From Chromatiales bacterium (GTDB lineage Bacteria; Pseudomonadota; Gammaproteobacteria; JACCYU01): DNA of 6,599 bases. Position numbers and translations under genes: made by a program. The stretch is from assembly GCA_031177845.1 (NCBI GenBank), contig JAPSGG010000086.1:1-6599 (forward strand), read 5' to 3'. This document shows, piece after piece, positions 1 to 5,905 of the stretch (its first letter is position 1; the number at the start of each line of letters is the position of its first letter). The notes beneath the pieces were generated by a model that was not told the DNA's origin, did no database searches, and saw only the letters and a list, made by a program, of their open reading frames with translations.

Positions 1-74
1 CAGCTGTTGCTGAAGGAAAGTCACGCACCCCTAGTATCCAGGGCCCTTCCCAGCACCCGTAGTAGCGGGCGCCG

Positions 75-206
75 TTAGGACAGATTTTCGCCTGGGAGAT
101 TCATCGAGGCGCGAAGCTGGTTGGTGCCATCATAGGTCAAGTTGCTGGCGTCTACATCGCGCTTCCGCTCGTCGAAAACACTGTCATGGCAGCAGCTCGC
201 CGGGGC
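75..206 (-). pseudogene. Possible C-terminal fragment of an unidentified protein
   Basis: A stop-to-stop frame ends with the protein-like stretch FDERKRDVDASNLTYDGTNQ, then LRASMNLPGENLS and a TAA at 75-77. No start or ribosome binding site is apparent. In another frame, positions below 75 read GARYYGCWEGPWILGVRDF to the window edge, so a frameshift may separate two parts of one decayed gene. I cannot name the family. Confidence 0.25.
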
Positions 207-361
207 CTATCATGGGTCGGTCTACGCGATTACCCCAGCTGTGAGAGAAAAGTGCGCACTCTCACCAGGGCTACGATGCGCGATTATGGAAGCCTCATTG
301 ATCCCAAAGGGCTACGGCGCTTTGGACACCACCTGCACCACCACTTTCCGATCAAGTGCGC

Positions 362-493
362 TTACAAATTAGGGTGGCCTGCTGAGATCGCTGCATCGGT
401 TTTTAACCTGGGAATGCTGCCTGCCAAGACAAACTTGTCGCTTGGCGCAATGGGATGCTGAGGTCTTGATTTTGGAGCCGGCCGCTTTTTCAC
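362..493 (-). CDS. Possible 43-residue basic ORF, unidentified
   Basis: A GTG (491-493) preceded by AGAGAG at moderate spacing opens a frame starting MKKRPAPKSRPQHPIAP and ending with TAA at 362-364. The N-terminus is basic and proline-rich, as in many short phage proteins. It has no relative that I recognise. The plus strand is also open across this interval (66-461) without a supported start, so coding on either strand is uncertain. Confidence 0.28.
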   Translation of the reverse strand: MKKRPAPKSRPQHPIAPSDKFVLAGSIPRLKTDAAISAGHPNL

Positions 494-522
494 ACCTGTC
501 TCTCTTTCATAGTGCAGGCGCA

Positions 523-542
523 GGTTATCAAATCTGACAACC
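523..542. repeat. 20-bp imperfect inverted repeat, operator-like
   Basis: GGTTATCA and TGACAACC are inverted arms with one mismatch around a four-base centre. The site lies between the 83-residue gene and the small ORF at 362-493, a place where a phage repressor could bind. No protein partner is visible in the window. Confidence 0.35.
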
Positions 543-558
543 TTAATTGGACTCGCGC

Positions 559-810
559 CTACTCAGGCTCAGGGTCATGTTTGTAAGTCGCGCGGATTGC
601 ATCGATATAGGTTGGCGCGGCGTCATGCTCGACTTCCACGGCCTTTAAGTCAGGCAAGAGCTTTCGCAATACGACCAGTGCCGCCGATACTTGTGAGGGC
701 GTCATATCGCACTTGCCGAAGACATGATCCTGCAAGCATCTGATGAGCATGCTTGCCCTTATCCGCTCACGGGTTTGAGGTAGTTGGCGTAGGCGTTTTC
801 TGGCGGCCAA
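559..810 (-). CDS. Small phage protein of the kind encoded next to terminase genes (83 residues)
   Basis: The core QTRERIRASMLIRCLQDHVF, then GKCDMTPSQVSAALVVLRKL and LPDLKAVE, matches from memory a common small phage protein encoded just before the terminase large subunit and often annotated as hypothetical or terminase small-like. It looks like a short helical DNA-binding protein. The only in-frame start is a TTG (808-810) without a Shine-Dalgarno. Homologues, as I recall them, begin with a similar basic tail, so the original start codon may have been lost. The stop is TAG. No terminase large-subunit sequence follows, so the packaging cassette is incomplete. Confidence 0.5.
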   Translation of the reverse strand: MAARKRLRQLPQTRERIRASMLIRCLQDHVFGKCDMTPSQVSAALVVLRKLLPDLKAVEVEHDAAPTYIDAIRATYKHDPEPE

Positions 811-1163
811 ATGTCGCGACTCGCAAACCGCAATATTTAGTAGCTAAGCACCTGATTGCAGAGCTGTTTGCCTAACTGACTTGTGGTGCCATCGGGTTCA
901 GTGGTGTATGTCGCCGTCTGCCTGCGGCGTCTGGTGTGCGTCGCGCGCGAACTGCTCCGCTCTGAACAGCTCTCCAGGCAATACCTTTTGATCCACATCG
1001 ATGCGCATCCGCCAAGTGCATCGGTGCCATATCTGGGTGCAGAAAAGATGAGCCGTTGAGCCACCCGCCTCTCCTAAGCTGTTGATCTAATGGAAGGTAC
1101 GGCGTTGGCATGGTTCCCGCAATACAGCGATTGACGCTACCGGGCGTCGCCACTCCGGCAACT
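811..1163. other. Stretch without a convincing gene
   Basis: Several overlapping minus-strand frames are open here, but none has a good ribosome binding site or a recognisable protein. The most protein-like piece is a 36-codon frame at 898-1008 beginning MRIDVDQKVLPGELFRAEQF, in the same frame as the 83-residue gene downstream but separated from it by stops. I take the stretch as decayed phage DNA. Confidence 0.5.
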
Positions 1164-1200
1164 GCCCGCACTGGCAAGCTTCCTCCCTTGCGGTGCGGGC
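1164..1200. terminator. Strong hairpin, possible plus-strand terminator
   Basis: GCCCGCAC (1164-1171) pairs perfectly with GTGCGGGC (1193-1200). The inner arms CAAG and CTTG extend the stem with a bulge around a roughly eight-base loop. On the plus strand TTCTTT follows directly, a weak U-tract. On the minus strand no T-run follows. It lies shortly after the terminase remnant. A rho-independent terminator for plus-strand transcription is possible, though I see no plus-strand gene feeding it. A phage RNA structure is another reading. Confidence 0.45.
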
Positions 1201-1238
1201 TTCTTTAGCTCTTGATGATCGTGCGCCGTCGCACCTCG

Positions 1239-1432
1239 CTAAAGGCGCTGGTGCTCTTCCAAGTAAGCCGCGACCTTAGCATTCCTTATCGGTCTGGATG
1301 CGTCCGCCTCTGCCGCTTTGGCTTTGCATAGACGCTACGGTAAGCAGCAGGGGTATTGCGCTCGGGGTCAGCCAGATCAGCATCGGCAAATAGCCGCTGT
1401 TGGTCGGTCAAGCCATATGCGTCTCTGTGCAT
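1239..1432 (-). pseudogene. Phage terminase small subunit (Terminase_2-like), frameshifted and truncated
   Basis: Terminase small subunits bind phage DNA at the packaging start and load the large-subunit motor. The ATG (1430-1432) has AAGGGA just upstream. The first 37 residues carry the family-like segments GLTDQQRLFADADL and TPAAYRSVYAK. In that frame the sequence then degenerates and stops at 1286-1288. From position 1322, in the -1 frame, it resumes with AKAAEADASRPIRNAKVAAY and LEEHQRL and stops at TAG 1239-1241. Together they match the usual order of helix-turn-helix and following helix in this family (from memory). One lost base near 1322 explains the break. The joined product would be only about 64 residues, far below the usual length, so the gene is also truncated at its 3' end. 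Confidence 0.65.
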
Positions 1433-1433
1433 G

Positions 1434-1517
1434 TCATCCCTTCGATAGATTCAGGCAACGCCTAGTAACAGCGCGCCGTTTTGTCTCGCGCTGGTAAGCA
1501 GCAGTCTCGGCGCTCAC
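1434..1517 (-). CDS. 27-residue ORF placed as a leader to the terminase small subunit
   Basis: A GTG (1515-1517) has GGAG (1523-1526) five bases upstream, directly after the stop of the previous gene. The frame encodes a basic peptide starting MSAETAAYQRETKRRAV and ends in TGA, one base before the ATG of the terminase small-subunit remnant. The spacing suggests a translationally coupled small gene. An alternative is that it is the old start of a longer terminase protein now cut off by a mutation. It resembles nothing I know. Confidence 0.4.
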   Translation of the reverse strand: MSAETAAYQRETKRRAVTRRCLNLSKG

Positions 1518-1526
1518 ACCAACTCC

Positions 1527-1751
1527 TTACGTGCTATGCGATTGCCGCTTGGATCGCTCGTAATCATGCCGGTTGCGCGCCCTCGCCAATTCCAATCTCC
1601 GGAAATGAAGCTCTGATTCCGACGGCGCGTCCTCGTGTATCCACCCTCGCCACTCTGTCGCAAGCAGTTCTTCCCCTTCGCGGATGGCTTGCTCTTCGGC
1701 TGCCCGCTCCGCTTCCCACTCCGCCAATTCTTCATCGAAGGACGAATTCAT
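1527..1751 (-). CDS. Small highly charged hypothetical protein (74 residues)
   Basis: I do not recognise the family. The chain is very rich in Glu, Arg and Ala, with a probable long helix at about residues 5-32 (FDEELAEWEAERAAEEQAI) and a basic tail. This is a common look for small phage proteins. The ATG (1749-1751) lies inside the end of the preceding gene, with GAGG about nine bases upstream. Overlapping frames on both strands are open here, but this frame is preferred because it is coupled to the 64-residue gene, has a plausible binding site and gives a sensible protein. The TAA stop is followed at once by the GGAG that serves the next small ORF. Confidence 0.55.
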   Translation of the reverse strand: MNSSFDEELAEWEAERAAEEQAIREGEELLATEWRGWIHEDAPSESELHFRRLELARARNRHDYERSKRQSHST

Positions 1752-1926
1752 TTCCCGCTGCCTCGCCCAGTATGGCGTTCTCCAGTGCGCGGTAAATGTG
1801 GTGGCTTTCGCCTTCGCTCAGGCCGCTCATGTTGACACTTTTGGCGTACTCGATAGCAGCTTGAACGCACGCGCTCAGCATGCCCTTGACCTCTTCATCT
1901 GACAGTTCGCGGAAATGTCTTCTCAC
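1732..1926 (-). CDS. Small hypothetical protein, phage-like context (64 residues)
   Basis: I do not recognise this protein. It starts at a GTG (1924-1926) preceded by a strong ribosome binding site, GAGAGGTG at 1931-1938, which is the best in the phage-like region and fixes the start. The sequence is soluble, mildly acidic and probably helical, opening with RRHFRELSDEEVKGMLSACV, with no membrane segment or Cys pair that would suggest a zinc site. It is the first intact gene after the CTGCG dyad and overlaps the next gene by 20 bases, so the two are probably co-translated. Its place between a primase-like tail and a terminase small subunit suits a prophage accessory gene. No function can be given. 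Confidence 0.6.
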   Translation of the reverse strand: MRRHFRELSDEEVKGMLSACVQAAIEYAKSVNMSGLSEGESHHIYRALENAILGEAAGNEFVLR

Positions 1927-1930
1927 TTTT

Positions 1931-1938
1931 CACCTCTC
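1931..1938 (-). promoter_or_regulatory. Strong ribosome binding site of the 64-residue gene
   Basis: The minus strand reads GAGAGGTG, then AAAA, then GTG. Its GAGG core is six bases from the start codon, a near-optimal spacing that supports the GTG start. Confidence 0.7.
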
Positions 1939-1964
1939 GAAATATCTAAAAAGTCTTATGTGAC

Positions 1965-2011
1965 GTACTGCGATTACTGCGGAAACCTAGTTTTCGCAGT
2001 TTTCGCAGTAC
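1965..2011. repeat. 47-bp dyad built from four CTGCG boxes, operator-like
   Basis: The outer arms GTACTGCGA (1965-1973) and TCGCAGTAC (2003-2011) are a perfect nine-base inverted repeat. The dyad continues inward with only a few mismatches to a centre at about 1988. Each half is also a tandem pair with nine-base spacing: CTGCG at 1968 and 1977 on the left, and CGCAG at 1995 and 2004 on the right, where TTTTCGCAG is repeated exactly (1991-1999 and 2000-2008). It lies about 40 bases upstream of the start of the 64-residue gene, where a regulator would bind. It could also fold as a hairpin with a three-base loop, but no T-run follows immediately on either strand. A repressor operator, an iteron-like site or a packaging-protein site are all possible. 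Confidence 0.7.
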
Positions 2012-2017
2012 CCTGCC

Positions 2018-2167
2018 TTATACATTTCCAGAATTTTTTGCCCTGCCGTCGAGACTGGTGATTGCTGGATTGATGCGATACTCGACCGTTGTCCGACCGC
2101 CGCGCTCACCAGTGCCAGCCGCCTGCCTGCGCAACCAGCCTTCATCCGTCAGGTCGCAGGCTTTCAC
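2018..2167 (-). pseudogene. C-terminal fragment resembling a phage primase/helicase tail
   Basis: A 49-residue open stretch begins exactly at the DUF4340 stop codon, one frame away, and ends at a TAA. It contains the segments LTDEGWLRRQAAGTGERGG and TTVEYRINPAI. From memory, the pattern of a GWL turn, a GR-rich loop and then Y-x-I/V-NP resembles the winged-helix tail of phage or mobile-element replication proteins (DUF3987/primase type). There is no Shine-Dalgarno, and a GTG at 2165-2167 is the only candidate start. The open frame runs back into the last DUF4340 codons, so the upstream part of the original gene is missing. I read it as the truncated end of a prophage replication gene now abutting the host operon. 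The family assignment is tentative; the coding appearance is clearer. Confidence 0.42.
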
Positions 2168-3261
2168 TGAAGCAGCTCGCTCAGGGCATAGCGCAATGGG
2201 CTGGTCTCGCCGCCTGAGACCAAGAAGACCCGGCCCCTGAATCGCCGCTGCAGACCTTGCACCCGAGCCTTCACATCTTCTTTCGCACTGCCAGGCGGTC
2301 GTTCGGCTACGGCCGATCCGCTTGCAGATGATTTCCCATTCTGCATATCTTCGCCGGCGCCCGGGTCTGCCTGTGCCCGTGTGGAATCGAAACGCGCCGA
2401 CAACTGGAGATAATCCTTGCCGTCGACTTCGCGAGTGCGCGTCTCAACGACGAGCCCATCAAAGGTCTCGAAGCGCGCCAGGCCCCATGGGATGTCGCCC
2501 TCGGGCGCCTGATCTTCCGCCAACACATCGGTCAGGGTCAGGCCCTCCAGTGCGGTGGCCAGCAGATCGATCTTGTTCTGCGAGACCTGCTGGCCTCGTC
2601 GCTCGGATTCGAGCTCGAAGCTCACATCATCAGGGCCTGACTTCACAAGCGTATAAGCAGGCCCTTGCGCCGGTTGCACCTCAATGCGCCGAATATGCTC
2701 ACTCTGCAGATCGATCAGCCCCTTAGCCAGCCAGTCGCTGGCCGTAGCGGGGAATACGATATTCTCCGAGACCAGCCAGCTCTGCACCCGACCCACGCGG
2801 CGCACATAACTGCCGCCGCCGGGCGCAGTATCCCCGACGATCACATGCGCGAATTCAGCGTCGTCCTCACCCTCGACGCGGATCTCCTGGGTTCCTGCTT
2901 GCGCCTCGTCGATCGCTTGCACGCCAAGCGCGGCATAGTGTTTGGGATCACGGGTCTTGGATTCCACCAGTTTCGCCTGAGCCAGGGCGATCAGCCCATC
3001 GCGCAGCTGACTCACATCTGCAGGATAACCATCCCGATCTGCCACCATCCAGGTTCCGCGCCGGCGCTCGATCGTTACCGGCGACGCCCCGGCGGTGTGG
3101 ACCTTGACGCGCACAATGTTGTTGAGCCGGGCATCCAGCGCCGGGTACAGCAACTCCTGTGCGCCGGCACCTCCCATATCCCGCTGACCGCTGACCACAA
3201 GGGCCGCCACTGCGACCACTGCCGTGATCACGCCGAGTCCGATCAGTTGCTTTCCGCTCAT
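2164..3261 (-). CDS. DUF4340 domain-containing protein
   Basis: This 365-residue membrane-anchored protein belongs to the DUF4340 family, which regularly follows GldG-like genes in such ABC operons. Its biochemical role is unknown. An N-terminal signal anchor lies at about residues 6-24 (LIGLGVITAVVAVAALVVS). Family-like segments follow: RRGTWMVADRDGYPADVSQL early on, YVRRVGRVQSWLVSEN in the middle, and RFETFDGLVVETRTREVDG at about 262-280. A Gly/Ser/Ala-rich linker at about 297-327 precedes the closing segment RRFRGRVFLVSGGETSPLRY. The chain ends LSELLQ, which resembles the usual family ending, so the gene appears complete although phage-like debris begins at its stop codon. The ATG overlaps the GldG stop as ATGA. 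The domain most likely faces the periplasm and works with the GldG-like subunit, an inference from operon context only. Confidence 0.85.
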   Translation of the reverse strand: MSGKQLIGLGVITAVVAVAALVVSGQRDMGGAGAQELLYPALDARLNNIVRVKVHTAGASPVTIERRRGTWMVADRDGYPADVSQLRDGLIALAQAKLVESKTRDPKHYAALGVQAIDEAQAGTQEIRVEGEDDAEFAHVIVGDTAPGGGSYVRRVGRVQSWLVSENIVFPATASDWLAKGLIDLQSEHIRRIEVQPAQGPAYTLVKSGPDDVSFELESERRGQQVSQNKIDLLATALEGLTLTDVLAEDQAPEGDIPWGLARFETFDGLVVETRTREVDGKDYLQLSARFDSTRAQADPGAGEDMQNGKSSASGSAVAERPPGSAKEDVKARVQGLQRRFRGRVFLVSGGETSPLRYALSELLQ

Positions 3262-4892
3262 GCGCTGCCCCCCGAGCAGATGGCCTTGGCGCTGGCATCC
3301 CCCCGGCGTAACAGCTTGAACGCGATCACGCCGCTGATGAACAGGAGCGGCACCAGCGCAATATTGATCAGCTTCAGGGTCGTACCCAGCGCCTCGATAT
3401 CCTTGTTCAACTCATGGCGCACGGCGCGCAGCTCCTCACGGATGTCGAGCTTGTCCTGCTGGAAGCGCTCGATGGCCTGGCGCTGCTCAGGGCTCAGGAT
3501 GAGACCGTCGCCTGCACCCTGCTGGCTCTGTAACTCGTTCAACTTGCGCTCGGTCTGCTCAAGGCGCGCCTGCAGCTCCTCCTCCTTGGCGCGAAAGCGC
3601 TGTTCGGCTTCGCGGCGCAGATCGTCGACGACCTCGAACGGACGCGAATAGCTCTCACGGCTTCGGATGCCAATCAGTGCGCTGCTGCCCAGCAGGTTGT
3701 CTACGGCATTGATGGCGAACTCGCCATTATCCGCCCAAGGTGTCGCGATCTGCTGCCCGAAGAAGCTTTCCACCTGCACCCAGAGCCGATCCGTCAGCAG
3801 GTCCGTATCGGCCACCACGACCACGTTGATGGGCTTGATCGACTTTACCAGATGCGCATCGTCCTCAGACTGATCTGCACCCGCGGGCGGCCCATCCGGA
3901 AAGGCTGTAGTGGCCGGGCCGCGGATACGCGCCGCTAAGGAGTAAGTCTTTCCGGTAGCCTCGAAGCCGCGCTGCAGTGCGCGCGGGGAATCGGCTGCCT
4001 TGGCCTGGAACACGGACATCAGCATCGAGTCATCACTGGAACTGGCCAGCGGCATGAAGGTGGTGTTTGCCCCATTGACCTGCTCCAGCACACCGCTGAA
4101 TGCCATGTTGATGCTCTGCAGCCCGCGCGTAATGACGTCGCTTTGATTCAGCGCCTTTGGCGGCAGAGTCAGCACCGCGTAGTGGTAAGTCGGCGGCTCG
4201 CCGAGGGAGCTTGCCATCTGCATTGCATACTGTGCGTCGATGACGACCTCACCGGGGCGCAATCGCACGCCCCAGGCCGCCAGCAGTTTCTCCAGATCGG
4301 AGGCATCGGGCGTCCTAGACTGCGGGTCGGCTGCATTGGTCGCAGTCTGGGTGGTCATCGCAATGGGATCCACGAATACCAGCGCCCGGCCCCCACGCAG
4401 CACAAACTGATCGATGGCGTAACGGGTGGCGGGCGTGAGTTCGGCGGGATGCACCAGCATCAGCAGGTCAAGCTTGTCGGGCACGCGGGTGATGTCCGTG
4501 TCCAGACGTTCGACCTCGAAAAACCGCCGCAACTGTTCCAGTATGGCCCATGCGGGTGTCGACTGGCCGGTCTGGATGTTGAATCCGCCGGCGACATCCA
4601 AGGTGCTCAGGAGTCCCACCACCGGCTTTTCCGTGCGGCTCATTTCAAAGATGAGCTTGCTAAGATCGTACTCCAGCGATTGCTGGCGTGCAGGCGAGAA
4701 ATAGGGAATGGCCCCGGTCTCTCCCACCGCATTGGTCGCGGCCAGCCCGAAGTACAGCGTCTCGCCGCCGGCCAGCGGCACGGCCTGCACTCCCAGCTCC
4801 ACTGCCCGGTCCTCGGCTTCCGAGAACGGCTCAGGATTGACAATCTCGAGGTTGAGAGTGCCCCCGGACAACTGGGCAAATTCCTCTAGCAT
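3258..4892 (-). CDS. C-terminal fragment of the GldG-like protein (544 residues after the amber)
   Basis: An ATG sits directly after the TAG, so ribosomes that terminate there could in principle reinitiate. I see no Shine-Dalgarno sequence just upstream. The resulting protein would hold the whole auxiliary domain, the coiled-coil-like region and the C-terminal membrane helix (about residues 512-533), but it would lack the N-terminal anchor that inserts the domain across the membrane. Topology would therefore be wrong even if it were translated. The sequence shows no further stop or frameshift, which suggests the nonsense change is recent or an artefact. Confidence 0.55.
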   Translation of the reverse strand: MLEEFAQLSGGTLNLEIVNPEPFSEAEDRAVELGVQAVPLAGGETLYFGLAATNAVGETGAIPYFSPARQQSLEYDLSKLIFEMSRTEKPVVGLLSTLDVAGGFNIQTGQSTPAWAILEQLRRFFEVERLDTDITRVPDKLDLLMLVHPAELTPATRYAIDQFVLRGGRALVFVDPIAMTTQTATNAADPQSRTPDASDLEKLLAAWGVRLRPGEVVIDAQYAMQMASSLGEPPTYHYAVLTLPPKALNQSDVITRGLQSINMAFSGVLEQVNGANTTFMPLASSSDDSMLMSVFQAKAADSPRALQRGFEATGKTYSLAARIRGPATTAFPDGPPAGADQSEDDAHLVKSIKPINVVVVADTDLLTDRLWVQVESFFGQQIATPWADNGEFAINAVDNLLGSSALIGIRSRESYSRPFEVVDDLRREAEQRFRAKEEELQARLEQTERKLNELQSQQGAGDGLILSPEQRQAIERFQQDKLDIREELRAVRHELNKDIEALGTTLKLINIALVPLLFISGVIAFKLLRRGDASAKAICSGGSA

Positions 4893-5159
4893 CTAGCGCA
4901 CGCGCTGAGCGTAGGTATTGATGCTAGGGATATCCTGGACAGCCTCCGGCGTATAGAAGAAGTACAGGTTGATCGGTTCTGTGATCCCCTCCAGGATCGA
5001 GTGGGTACCCTCAGACAGCGTATAAAGTCTATTTTCAGTGAGATCCAGACGCACGCCCCGTAATGTCGCTTCGGCAAGGGTAATCACCGACACCAGTAGC
5101 ACGGCCAAGACGACGAGAGCGACAATGGAGTAGCCGGATTTGATGACAGTCTCTCTCAC
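4893..5159 (-). CDS. N-terminal fragment of the GldG-like protein (88 residues before the amber)
   Basis: This is the part that would be made if the TAG acts as a stop. It contains the short cytoplasmic tail MRETVIKSGYS, one membrane helix at about residues 10-30, and the first strands of the extracytoplasmic domain, up to TYAQRVR. It would leave a small membrane-anchored stub without the bulk of the auxiliary domain. The GTG start is supported by a well-spaced GGAG. I treat it as half of a broken gene rather than a functional small protein. Confidence 0.6.
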   Translation of the reverse strand: MRETVIKSGYSIVALVVLAVLLVSVITLAEATLRGVRLDLTENRLYTLSEGTHSILEGITEPINLYFFYTPEAVQDIPSINTYAQRVR

Positions 5160-5166
5160 GGATAAG

Positions 5167-5173
5167 CTCCTCA
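5167..5173 (-). promoter_or_regulatory. Ribosome binding site of the GldG-like gene, overlapping the permease stop
   Basis: The minus strand reads TGAGGAG, then seven bases, then GTG. The TGA is the permease stop, so termination and reinitiation are tightly linked. This site decides in favour of the GTG start at 5157-5159. Confidence 0.75.
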
Positions 5174-5905
5174 GTCGGCCTTCTTCAGATCAATGACGAT
5201 GGCGCAGGCGTAAAGCCAGGCCGCGATCATGGCGATGAAGTACACCAGGTCGCTCAAATCAAGGACACCCTTGGCAATTGCCTGGAAGTGGCTTAAGAAA
5301 CTGAGCGAGGCCACCGCTTCGATCACCCCTGCCGGCACCCAGCCTCGGAATGCGTCGAGCACCAGGGGGAAACCGCTCAAGGTGATGAAAAAACACAGCA
5401 CCAGGGCGATGATAAAGGCGACAACCTGATTGCGGGTGAAGGCGGAGATGCACAAGCCGATGGCAAGATACCCGCCGGCCATAAGCCAACTGCCGAGATA
5501 GGAGGCGAGAATCACGCCGTTGTCCGGATCGCCCAGGTAGTTCACCGTGATCCACATGGGAAAGGTGAGCGCCAAGGCCACCGCCACGAAGCTCCATGCA
5601 GCCAGAAACTTACCCGCCACCGCCTGCCACATGCTCACAGGCAGGGTGAGCAGCAGTTCGATGGTGCCGGACTTGCGTTCCTCGGCCCAAACGCGCATGG
5701 CAACGGCCGGGATCAGGAACAGATAGAGCCAGGGATGGTAATTGAAAAAGGGCTCCAGGTCCGCCTGGTTACGCACGTAGAAGCCGCCCAAGTAGAACGT
5801 GAATACGCCGCTTAAGACTAAGAAGATCACGATGAATACATAGGCGAGCGGGGTGGCGAAGTAGGCGGAAAGCTCGCGCCGGTAAACAGTCCAGATTGCC
5901 CTCAT
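5171..5905 (-). CDS. ABC-2 type permease subunit, GldF-like
   Basis: This 244-residue integral inner-membrane protein should form the channel part of the transporter with the preceding ATPase. It begins with the short amphipathic segment MRAIWTVYRRELSAYFATP typical of ABC-2 permeases. Six hydrophobic segments are visible, at about residues 20-40, 57-72, 98-121, 129-156, 161-183 and 220-240. Between helices 2 and 3 is the conserved cytoplasmic coupling stretch RVWAEERKSGTIELLLTLP (about 71-90), which contacts the ATPase in this family. The length is normal for GldF-like proteins, and there is no break or unusual codon. The ATG start overlaps the ATPase stop as ATGA. The TGA stop merges with the ribosome binding site of the next gene. 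The family is certain, but the cargo is not: GldF-like permeases occur far outside gliding bacteria, so gliding motility should not be assumed. Confidence 0.93.
   Translation of the reverse strand: MRAIWTVYRRELSAYFATPLAYVFIVIFLVLSGVFTFYLGGFYVRNQADLEPFFNYHPWLYLFLIPAVAMRVWAEERKSGTIELLLTLPVSMWQAVAGKFLAAWSFVAVALALTFPMWITVNYLGDPDNGVILASYLGSWLMAGGYLAIGLCISAFTRNQVVAFIIALVLCFFITLSGFPLVLDAFRGWVPAGVIEAVASLSFLSHFQAIAKGVLDLSDLVYFIAMIAAWLYACAIVIDLKKAD

Larger units (their letters stand above)
3258..5159 (-). pseudogene. GldG-like ABC transporter auxiliary protein, interrupted by an in-frame amber codon
   Basis: Read through, this is one collinear frame of about 633 codons. It starts at a GTG (5157-5159) with GGAG seven bases upstream. 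A transmembrane anchor lies at about residues 8-30, followed by the family-typical stretch RLDLTENRLYTLSEGT. A long extracytoplasmic domain of the ABC_transp_aux (GldG) type comes next, then a charged helical, coiled-coil-like region (about 525-605), and a second membrane helix (LINIALVPLLFISGVIAFKL) near the C-terminus. Codon 89 is TAG (4893-4895). It falls inside the segment QRVR-stop-MLEEF, where I would expect a Glu, so one G-to-T change from GAG would explain it. Both flanks stay in the same frame and look conserved, so there is no indel. The protein probably partners the ABC pump on the outer face of the inner membrane. The stop overlaps the DUF4340 start as ATGA. Suppression, reinitiation at the adjacent ATG, or a sequencing error are the alternatives to a true null. 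Confidence 0.9.

Noticed and set aside
66..461. Long open frame on the plus strand (with a possible ATG at 186)
   Set aside because: No ribosome binding site, odd composition such as HHLHHHF, and protein-like text on the opposite strand. It may be chance openness, though I cannot exclude it.
872..1177. 101-codon minus-strand frame
   Set aside because: It begins inside the 1164-1200 hairpin, has no binding site and shows the Arg/Ala-rich, low-order composition of a shadow frame.
1351..1507. Short direct repeat GGTAAGCAGCAG (two copies)
   Set aside because: Only about 12 bases and within coding-like sequence (Ala-Ala-Tyr codons in both copies); chance is a sufficient explanation.
1481..1795. 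104-codon plus-strand frame
   Set aside because: It overlaps the two coupled minus-strand small genes, which have ribosome binding sites; its Ser/Pro/Ala-rich sequence looks non-coding.
1965..2011. The CTGCG dyad as a rho-independent terminator for the ABC operon
   Set aside because: The nearest T-run on the minus strand (TTTTT) lies more than ten bases past the stem, so it does not fit a terminator; an operator fits better.
1..2160. Insertion sequence or CRISPR array in the left region
   Set aside because: No transposase motif, no paired terminal repeats with target duplications and no regularly spaced repeat units were seen.
2665..3651. 328-codon plus-strand frame
   Set aside because: It is antisense to the DUF4340 and GldG-like genes, both recognised families. 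Its His/Arg/Ser-rich content is typical of an antisense shadow.
4143..4889. 248-codon plus-strand frame
   Set aside because: It is antisense to the GldG-like gene, whose own frame is collinear with its family.
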